10,381 nt of DNA from Paraktedonobacter sp034437695 (GTDB lineage: Bacteria; Chloroflexota; Ktedonobacteria; Ktedonobacterales; Ktedonobacteraceae). Position 1 is the stretch's first letter. Each line of letters opens with the position of its first letter. The position numbers were made by a program, and so were the translations under genes. The notes under the pieces were generated by a model. That model was not told the origin of the DNA and searched no databases. It saw only the letters and a list, made by a program, of their open reading frames with translations. This document shows, piece after piece, positions 5,323 to 10,381 of the stretch. Where the stretch lies: positions 1-10,381 of the forward strand of contig DAOTTJ010000378.1 of NCBI GenBank assembly GCA_034437695.1, written 5' to 3'.

Positions 5323-7124
5323 AAATCGCACTGAATAGTACCGCGCTGGAATTGCTGACCTAACACGCTGCCACCAAGCGGCACAGGGATCTTTGATGGA
5401 TAGCCAAATTTTGTCAGACCTCCCTGCTGATTAAAATAGGTTAAAATCGGACCAGAGACGCTATAGCCGGTGTAGGCGTAGTATTGCCCACCACCGGCTG
5501 TGGGAATAGTTATCTGCTGCGTATCCTTCGTAAAGTAGTTCCAGAGATTATCGTAGGGAATAGGTTGACCCGAGGCATCCACGTCACGCGGCGAAACCCA
5601 TGTGTAGTCGTTGGCACCGTAGTCCATGAGATTGCGCATGTCGGTCCACCAATCGCTGCTGTGCATCACCACCCCGACCATCGTGCGCTGATTGCGCGTA
5701 ACCATCATGACCTGGATAAAGTCGGTCCCACCATCATATCCCGTTTTCCCGGCCTTGACCCCCGGATACCACCACAGCAGTTGATTCTCGTTCAGCAGCA
5801 CTCGCGCTCCATGCTTGCCACCCGCAGCGATATGATAGACTTTCTGTCCACTTATGGTCTGGAGCGCCGGGATGCTCAAGCTGAAAAGACCCAGCACGGC
5901 GAGGTCGCGAGCACACGAATACTGGCCCGCATCCAGCAATCCGTGCGGATTAACAAAGTGAGTATCCGCCAGACCGAGCACCTGGGCCTTCTGGTTCATC
6001 TGAGCCACAAAATTCTGAACACTACCGGCCAGGGCATCGGCGATGATCAGCGCGGCGTCATTGCCCGACACAAAGAGCAACCCATACAGCAGATCACGCA
6101 AGGTGTAGGTCTCGCCTTGCTTGACGCCAAAAATCGCGCTATCGGCACTGAGCTTACTGATGTCGTGCTCCATCGCCGCTGTAATAGTGATATTCTGGTC
6201 GAGGTTACCATCCTCAACCGCCAGGGTCGCCGTCATCAGTTTGGTCGTACTGAGCATCGGCAAATGCAAAAAAGGATTCTGCGCATAGTAGGTCGCTTCG
6301 CTGCTCGCATCCAGCAGATAGGCCGAAGTAGCCATCACAGGCGGCGCTGGGTGTGTGTTGTTGGGAGGTCTGATCACTAGCTCGTGCGGATTAGAAGGGA
6401 CACCCTGGAGGCGGCTCACAGAGATCCCCTGGTTGTTCGACCCACTGTTGCTCGTCGCTTGCGGCGTCGGCTGTGCGTTATGGACGGTTGTGATCAGGAG
6501 CGGAGCAATCACCAGTACAGCCAGTGCCAGCAAAACAACCAGCAGGAAATTCTGTCTGCGCTTCCAGAAGGTCTGGTAGGCACGACTTGAACGCCGCGTA
6601 GCATGAGGCGCTACTCTGGTGCGCGTCTGCCCCACAGAAGCTTCAGCCCCCACGGCTCGCTGTCTGCCCGTCACCTGCGGAATCTTGCGCGTGCTGCGAC
6701 TCGTCCGTGTGGCATTTTCCTCGTCAACCTCATCCTCTTCGATACCGGTAAAGGGCAACATCTCACGGTGGCCTTGCTGGCGAATCAGACGCGTATAGGG
6801 CGAGGTCTCGGAACTCTTTGCCCTCTCATCATACCCTGTAAGTGGTGGAGTATCCTTTCTGACCCGACGTGTGCGCGGCGCAGTCGCCTGGTCTTCTTCA
6901 ACATCAACCCCAGCAAACGCCGCAGCCTGAGGCTTGTTCAAAGAAGCACGCCGAATCTTTGGCACCTCCGGGTGCTCGTCGCTATAAAATTCTTTATGCG
7001 TCTTCTCTGGCACCTGGCGCGGCACAACACTCTGACGAGGACGTACCCGTGGGGGTTTCCTGGTCGCTTTTCTATCCGGCTCCTCTTCAAGAGGTATCTC
7101 ATCTTCTGAAGGTGGCTTATACAC
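5295..7124 (-). CDS. D-alanyl-D-alanine carboxypeptidase (peptidase S11) with long cytoplasmic N-terminus and LGFP-like C-terminus
   Basis: The enzyme removes the terminal D-Ala from peptidoglycan pentapeptides outside the membrane, limiting cross-linking. The protein has 609 residues, well above the roughly 400 of typical DacA-type enzymes. Residues 1-190 are charged and low-complexity with a recurring TG-centred motif (see findings). One membrane segment lies at about 192-213, so the N-terminus should be cytoplasmic (type II topology). After a Ser/Asn/Pro linker comes the catalytic domain with all three S11 motifs: S292-T-T-K295, S353-G-N355 and K460-T-G462. Residues from about 556 (GPILTYF, GGLTKFGYP, QQFQRGTI) match an LGFP repeat, a cell-wall-binding module. 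The start is a GTG at 7124; an in-frame TAG lies 4 codons upstream, so no longer protein is possible. The ribosome binding site is weak: GGAG at 12 nt or AGG at 4 nt. It lies upstream of murT on the same strand but is separated by 192 bp with a promoter. Confidence 0.9.
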   Translation of the reverse strand: MYKPPSEDEIPLEEEPDRKATRKPPRVRPRQSVVPRQVPEKTHKEFYSDEHPEVPKIRRASLNKPQAAAFAGVDVEEDQATAPRTRRVRKDTPPLTGYDERAKSSETSPYTRLIRQQGHREMLPFTGIEEDEVDEENATRTSRSTRKIPQVTGRQRAVGAEASVGQTRTRVAPHATRRSSRAYQTFWKRRQNFLLVVLLALAVLVIAPLLITTVHNAQPTPQATSNSGSNNQGISVSRLQGVPSNPHELVIRPPNNTHPAPPVMATSAYLLDASSEATYYAQNPFLHLPMLSTTKLMTATLAVEDGNLDQNITITAAMEHDISKLSADSAIFGVKQGETYTLRDLLYGLLFVSGNDAALIIADALAGSVQNFVAQMNQKAQVLGLADTHFVNPHGLLDAGQYSCARDLAVLGLFSLSIPALQTISGQKVYHIAAGGKHGARVLLNENQLLWWYPGVKAGKTGYDGGTDFIQVMMVTRNQRTMVGVVMHSSDWWTDMRNLMDYGANDYTWVSPRDVDASGQPIPYDNLWNYFTKDTQQITIPTAGGGQYYAYTGYSVSGPILTYFNQQGGLTKFGYPSKIPVPLGGSVLGQQFQRGTIQCDFSSKQCRAV

Positions 7125-7245
7125 GGGGCCTGGCTACTCCATCTCTAGCTACAGGGGCAGCTACGGGTCGTTTCCTGCCTGCCCATGACTGGTTTTACAC
7201 TAAAGAACGCACAGCGATCCTGTTTTCCTGGTGATCATACCTATG

Positions 7246-7274
7246 AGTATACACGCAAGCCGCGTCTCTGGCAA
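7246..7274 (-). promoter_or_regulatory. Promoter of the D-Ala-D-Ala carboxypeptidase gene
   Basis: On the minus strand TTGCCA (7274-7269; five of six consensus bases), a 17-bp spacer and TATACT (7251-7246; five of six) make the best-scoring housekeeping promoter in the window by eye. The predicted transcript starts near 7239, about 115 nt before the GTG start. Confidence 0.65.
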
Positions 7275-7359
7275 AGCAAAGTGGCAGCATTGCAGGGTCT
7301 CTGGCTTTCTCCACCAGCCCATTTTCACTTTTGCCCTGCCCTCGCACAAACCAGAAGGC

Positions 7360-7388
7360 TTGACGCTGAAGAGCGAGAGTGCTACCCT
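7360..7388 (+). promoter_or_regulatory. Candidate promoter of the amidase gene
   Basis: TTGACG (7360-7365; five of six consensus bases) and TACCCT (7383-7388; three of six) are separated by 17 bp, and TGC before the -10 gives an extended -10. The start point would be near 7395, leaving a leader of about 44 nt that contains the AGGAG site. The weak -10 lowers confidence. Confidence 0.45.
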
Positions 7389-7438
7389 GCTTACATTAAA
7401 GGCAACCTCTCCATTACCTGTGCGAGGAGAACCGCAGC

Positions 7439-8260
7439 ATGCATCTCAAGATAGCCGTGCTTCAAATCAACACGCGTGAGCACCCCGCTGAGAATCTGGC
7501 GCAGGTCGAGCACTGGCTCGATCAAGCAGCCGCGATGGGAGCGCAGTTGGCCTGCCTGCCCGAATTCTGGTCGTACCTCGGCCCCTATTCAGGCTTTGAC
7601 CAGGCTGCGCAAACCATCCCTGGTCCTTTTATCGAACGCTTGCAGGCCAAAGCTCGTCAGCATCATATGCTCGTCCACGGCGGCAGTATAGTTGAACGCC
7701 ACCCCGACCTGCCTACCAGGTTCTACAACACTAGTGTGCTGATCGATCAAGCAGGTGAAATTGTCGCGCGGTACCGCAAAATCCACCTCTTCGATGTCGA
7801 TCTGGCCAACGGTGAGAAGCACTATGAGTCCGCACGCATCGAGCCTGGCCACGAAATTGTGACTGCGGAGATCTCCGGGGTTACGTTCGGGCTGACTATC
7901 TGCTACGATCTGCGCTTCCCCGAGCTGTATCGCTTGCTGACTCTGCGCGGCGCACAGGTTCTCTTTGTCCCTGCTTGTTTCACACTGCATACAGGCCGCG
8001 ATCACTGGGAGGTGCTCCTACGCGCTCGCGCTATCGAAAACCTCTGCTATGTCGTGGCACCTGCGCAGGTGGGTTCTTACCCGCCAGGTCGCCAAAGCTT
8101 TGGACGTTCTATGATTGTAGACCCCTGGGGATTGGTGCTGGCCCAGGCACCCGATCTACCCGGCGTAACAATGGCCGAAATCGATCTGGAAGCCATTGAG
8201 CGAGCGCGAGCACAGATTCCAGCGTTGACCAACCGACGACCCCAAGTCTATACGTGGTAA
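7439..8260 (+). CDS. Nitrilase-superfamily (carbon-nitrogen hydrolase) amidase, Nit1/Nit2-like
   Basis: The protein has 273 residues, the usual length of a single-domain family member, and is cytoplasmic. The Glu-Lys-Cys triad is complete: Glu42 in LPEFWSYLG (40-48), Lys114 in YRKIHLFDVD (112-121) and Cys155 in ICYDLRFPELYR (154-165). The KIHLFDVD and CYDLRFPELYR forms, with RARAIEN at 195-201, place it near the Nit1/Nit2 branch. That branch includes deaminated-glutathione amidase and omega-amidase, which hydrolyse alpha-keto-glutaramate-type amides to acid plus ammonia. A different amide substrate cannot be excluded. AGGAG lies 9 nt before the ATG. The GS-like ligase gene follows 65 bp downstream with no clear terminator. 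Only a tiny GTGGT/ACCAC inverted repeat straddles the stop codon, so co-transcription is likely. Together they suggest metabolism of amide or gamma-glutamyl nitrogen. Confidence 0.88.
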   Translation: MHLKIAVLQINTREHPAENLAQVEHWLDQAAAMGAQLACLPEFWSYLGPYSGFDQAAQTIPGPFIERLQAKARQHHMLVHGGSIVERHPDLPTRFYNTSVLIDQAGEIVARYRKIHLFDVDLANGEKHYESARIEPGHEIVTAEISGVTFGLTICYDLRFPELYRLLTLRGAQVLFVPACFTLHTGRDHWEVLLRARAIENLCYVVAPAQVGSYPPGRQSFGRSMIVDPWGLVLAQAPDLPGVTMAEIDLEAIERARAQIPALTNRRPQVYTW

Positions 8261-8325
8261 ACCACTCTCACGCGTCGTAGTCATACAGCGCAAGGTCTGC
8301 TCGCACTCAGAAAGGATGATTCTAA

Positions 8326-9711
8326 ATGGATAGAGCTGAAATCAAACGCCTCATCGATGAAGGCAATGTCGAATACGTCAAGATCGGCACTCCCGATATC
8401 GAGGGGGTCTACAGAGGAAAACGCGTGGCGGCCAGGCATTTTCTCAACTCGCTAGACGAGGGCTTCGCTCAATGCGACGTTATCTTTGGCTGGGATATCG
8501 CCGAGAATGTGCTGCCGAACCTCAAAGTAAGCAACTGGGAACATGGCTTCGCCGATGTTATCTTACGCCCCGACCTCTCCACCTTTCAGATGGTCCCCTG
8601 GGAAGATGCCATTGCCTCCTGTATCTGCGATGTCTGGACCGAACATGGCGAGCCACTCCAGGTCTCGCCCCGCTATGTGCTCAATAGCGTCATCGAGCGA
8701 GCACGTGCGCTCGGCTACGCACCCCTGGCCGCCTCGGAACTGGAATTTCGCTTCTTCCGCGAAACGATGGTCTCGCTGCGCGATAAAGACTATGGCCCAA
8801 CGCTGACCCCCCTGAACCCTGGCATGAACTGCTACGCGGTCGGACAGGCCAGCGCCGATGACCATCTGCTGCGGCGCATCGCCAGCAGTATGCGCGAATA
8901 CGGCATCGAGATCGAGGGCTACAACCGCGAACACGGTCCAGGCATGTACGAGATGAATCTGCGCTACGCCAACGCGCTCACCGCCGCCGATCAGACGATG
9001 GCCTTCAAAACTGGCGTCAAGGAGATCTGCTACCAGGAGAATACAATGGCCAGCTTTATGGCGAAATGGAACGACCTCGAAGACGGCAGCAGCGGCCACT
9101 CGCATATGAGTCTGTGGGACCTCGATCTGGAACGCAATCTCTTCTGGGACGAGCATGCCGAGGGGCATATGTCGGAAACGATGAGTTATTTTCTCGCGGG
9201 CGTGCTCGATAAGCTCCCCGAAATGATGGCGCTCTACGCACCGGTCATCAACTCCTATAAACGCTACGTCGAAGGTACCTGGGCACCTCTGAATACGACC
9301 TGGGGCCTGGATAACCGCACGTGCTCGATCCGCATTATCAACAACGGCAAAAAAGCTATTCGCCTGGAAAATCGGGTCCCCGGAGCAGACGCCAATTTCT
9401 ACCTGGTCTTCGCGGCCCTGCTGGCCAGCGGTCTCTCTGGCATCGAACGCAAGCTGGCACTGCCAATGCGCCTGGATGGCAATGCGTACGACGCCGCAAC
9501 CATCACTCAGGCCCTGGCCAGCGGACAGATCAAGTCCCTGGCCCGCAATCTCGGCACCGCCACCGATCTGCTGGAAAAAAGCGAGTTCGCCCGCACCTAT
9601 CTCGGCGAGGATTTCGTCGAGCATTTCGTGGCCACACGCCGCTGGGAGGTCAAGGAGTACGAAAAAGCCGTGACCAACTGGGAACGCAGACGCTACATGG
9701 AATTGATTTGA
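8326..9711 (+). CDS. Glutamine synthetase family protein, probable gamma-glutamyl-amine ligase (PuuA/GlnT-like)
   Basis: The 461-residue protein has the full GS fold: a short beta-grasp domain (about 15-100, with YVKIGTPDIEGVYRGKRV) and the catalytic barrel. Metal and ATP/glutamate-site motifs are present: SELEF (137-141), E202-HGPGMYE209, GSSGHSHMSL (254-263, aligned to GSGMHVHQSL), NSYKR (309-313), NRTCSIRI (330-337) and ENRVPGADANFYL (348-360). The ammonia-site loop of true glutamine synthetases (an F-D-G-S-S type motif) is not seen: the equivalent stretch reads FGWDIAENVL (54-63). No adenylylation-site tyrosine motif is obvious. This fits ligases that join glutamate to an amine, such as putrescine, methylamine or ethanolamine, rather than to ammonia. 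Phe358 replaces the Pro of the usual ANPYL. The start has GAAAGGA 9 nt upstream. The gene is probably expressed with the amidase gene; the amine substrate is not readable. Confidence 0.85.
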   Translation: MDRAEIKRLIDEGNVEYVKIGTPDIEGVYRGKRVAARHFLNSLDEGFAQCDVIFGWDIAENVLPNLKVSNWEHGFADVILRPDLSTFQMVPWEDAIASCICDVWTEHGEPLQVSPRYVLNSVIERARALGYAPLAASELEFRFFRETMVSLRDKDYGPTLTPLNPGMNCYAVGQASADDHLLRRIASSMREYGIEIEGYNREHGPGMYEMNLRYANALTAADQTMAFKTGVKEICYQENTMASFMAKWNDLEDGSSGHSHMSLWDLDLERNLFWDEHAEGHMSETMSYFLAGVLDKLPEMMALYAPVINSYKRYVEGTWAPLNTTWGLDNRTCSIRIINNGKKAIRLENRVPGADANFYLVFAALLASGLSGIERKLALPMRLDGNAYDAATITQALASGQIKSLARNLGTATDLLEKSEFARTYLGEDFVEHFVATRRWEVKEYEKAVTNWERRRYMELI

Positions 9712-9873
9712 TCTTCGCACTATAGATGTCCTCCAGACACAAAACAACAAGCGAGCGAGAAGGCGCGAAGCACGGCGCACACGCCCCTCACACCTTCTCT
9801 CACGCCCAATCACACAGCGACCAATCAGTCTGAGGTCATGAGTACCTCTCCTAATGCCTGGCTCCAACGGGGA
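9712..9873. other. Intergenic stretch after the GS-like gene
   Basis: Shortly after the stop codon comes a C- and A-rich run (about 9770-9825) with very little G on the plus strand. One weak inverted repeat, GAGGT/ACCTC with a 7-nt loop (9832-9848), lacks a T-run, so it is a doubtful terminator. No gene-like frame is seen. Confidence 0.4.
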
Positions 9874-9902
9874 TTCCAGGGCTGGCAGTGATGCGGTATA
9901 AT
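9874..9902 (+). promoter_or_regulatory. Promoter of the ECF sigma factor gene
   Basis: A perfect TATAAT (9897-9902) sits 62 bp before the start codon. TTCCAG (9874-9879) lies 17 bp upstream but matches TTGACA poorly. The start point would be near 9909. Use of the housekeeping sigma factor is likely from the -10. An ECF-type -35 (GGAAC-like) is not seen, so autoregulation is not evident from sequence. Confidence 0.5.
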
Positions 9903-9964
9903 AGAGCGACGAGGGTCTTGCAAGAATTGCCTTCGTCCCTTTATTCCACACGAGGAGCAGATGC

Positions 9965-10381
9965 ATGTTGGAAGAGCCAACGCTACCATTAGTGACCAAC
10001 GAGGTAGACAAAGCCGTCAGTGAAACAGCAACCGAAGATTTCGAGGCAGGGGTCCTGACACAACTGGATAGTCTGTATCGAACCGCCCTGCGCCTGACAC
10101 GCAATCAACAGGAGGCTGAAGATCTGGTCCAGGAGACGATGCTCAAAGCATTTCGCTTTGCCGGCACGTATCAGCGCGGAACAAACCTCCGCGCATGGCT
10201 TTTCCGTATTTTAAACACCTCTGCCATTAACCGCTATCGGAAACAGGCGACCCACCCGACGACTACGTCGCTGCCCGACGGCGAGGAATTTTATCTCTAT
10301 AATCGCATTCGCGATATTAATGGCCAGGAATTGAGCATGGGCGCTGAAGAAGAGGTGCTCAGCCAATACCTGGACGAAGAT
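9965..10381 (+). CDS. ECF RNA polymerase sigma factor, SigR/ECF12-like (3' part missing)
   Basis: The first 139 codons are visible. Sigma region 2 spans about 30-100: LDSLYRTALRLTRNQQEAED (34-53), LVQETMLKAFRFAGTYQRG (54-72) and TNLRAWLFRILNTSAINRYR (73-92). The LVQETMLKAF and GTNLRAWLFRIL wording with INRYRK is typical of the SigR-type group (ECF12). In actinobacteria this group answers thiol or oxidative stress under a zinc-containing anti-sigma factor. Region 4, which binds the -35, lies beyond the edge. An acidic linker (104-139) follows region 2. Two ATGs overlap at 9961 and 9965. The first opens a 20-codon frame that ends in TGA, whereas 9965 is in frame with the sigma domain and has GAGGAG 7 nt upstream, so 9965 is the start. 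Assignment to the family is firm; the stress signal is inferred from the subgroup. Confidence 0.9.
   Translation, partial: MLEEPTLPLVTNEVDKAVSETATEDFEAGVLTQLDSLYRTALRLTRNQQEAEDLVQETMLKAFRFAGTYQRGTNLRAWLFRILNTSAINRYRKQATHPTTTSLPDGEEFYLYNRIRDINGQELSMGAEEEVLSQYLDED

Larger units (their letters stand above)
7125..7438. other. Divergent intergenic region between carboxypeptidase and amidase genes
   Basis: These 314 bp hold one candidate promoter for each direction (7246-7274 minus, 7360-7388 plus) and the AGGAG ribosome binding site of the amidase gene (7425-7429). The carboxypeptidase leader would be about 115 nt and contains a small inverted repeat, TAGCT/AGCTA (7146-7150 with 7159-7163), near its start codon. 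I see no long palindrome suggesting a shared operator and no credible small gene. Confidence 0.6.

Noticed and set aside
5484..6380. 298-codon open frame antisense to the carboxypeptidase gene
   Set aside because: It lies wholly over the catalytic domain, whose SxxK, SGN and KTG motifs are intact on the minus strand. It has no ribosome binding site or family resemblance.
6743..6755. LPFTG (residues 123-127 of the carboxypeptidase) as an LPxTG sortase signal
   Set aside because: It lies before the membrane segment in the cytoplasmic tail, with no following hydrophobic stretch and positive C-terminus, so sortase could not reach it.
7146..7187. 13-codon upstream frame in the carboxypeptidase leader (minus strand, ATG at 7187)
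   Set aside because: There is no ribosome binding site ahead of it and no repeated codons suggesting attenuation; a frame this short arises easily by chance.
8563..10104. 513-codon open frame antisense to the GS-like gene and running into the sigma-factor gene
   Set aside because: It is a product of codon bias on the opposite strand. The sense GS-like protein is unmistakable, and the antisense translation has no recognisable domain.

Overview
The window most resembles a chromosomal segment of a Gram-positive-type, multicellular Chloroflexota bacterium of the Ktedonobacteria kind. This is an inference from the protein set: a MurT/GatD lipid II amidation pair, a D,D-carboxypeptidase with a long cytoplasmic N-terminus and an LGFP-like tail, a lipoprotein phosphodiester glycosidase, a SigR-like ECF sigma factor and hairpin-rich intergenic repeats. 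It has not been checked by any search. Base composition is moderately GC-rich and fairly even. I see no transposase, integrase, tRNA, rRNA or CRISPR array.

Layout. Positions 1-7124 hold five genes, all on the minus strand. In transcription order they are: a penicillin-binding-protein-type D-Ala-D-Ala carboxypeptidase (7124-5295); murT (5102-3636) and gatD (3612-2809), forming a two-gene operon; a DUF2233/NAGPA-type lipoprotein (2371-1550); and a MutS-family protein with four predicted membrane segments (1318 to beyond the left edge). From 7439 onward three genes lie on the plus strand: a nitrilase-superfamily amidase (7439-8260), a glutamine-synthetase-like gamma-glutamyl ligase (8326-9711), and the first 139 codons of an ECF sigma factor (9965 to the right edge). 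The two blocks diverge from a 314-bp region holding a good candidate promoter for each direction.

The minus-strand block is mainly about the cell envelope. MurT/GatD amidates the D-Glu residue of lipid II. The carboxypeptidase trims stem pentapeptides, and the lipoprotein may act on sugar-phosphate polymers at the cell surface. The amidase and GS-like ligase pair looks metabolic, linking or releasing gamma-glutamyl or omega-amide nitrogen; the substrate cannot be read from sequence. The sigma factor has its own perfect TATAAT box.

The two longest unexplained non-coding stretches on the minus side (1319-1549 and 2372-2808) contain related hairpin-bearing elements. The larger has five consecutive stem-loops in under 200 bp. 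I found no clear evidence of a new multi-gene system. The points most worth a second look are the membrane-anchored MutS homologue, the repeat-bearing N-terminus of the carboxypeptidase, the hairpin cluster, and the amidase/GS-like pair.
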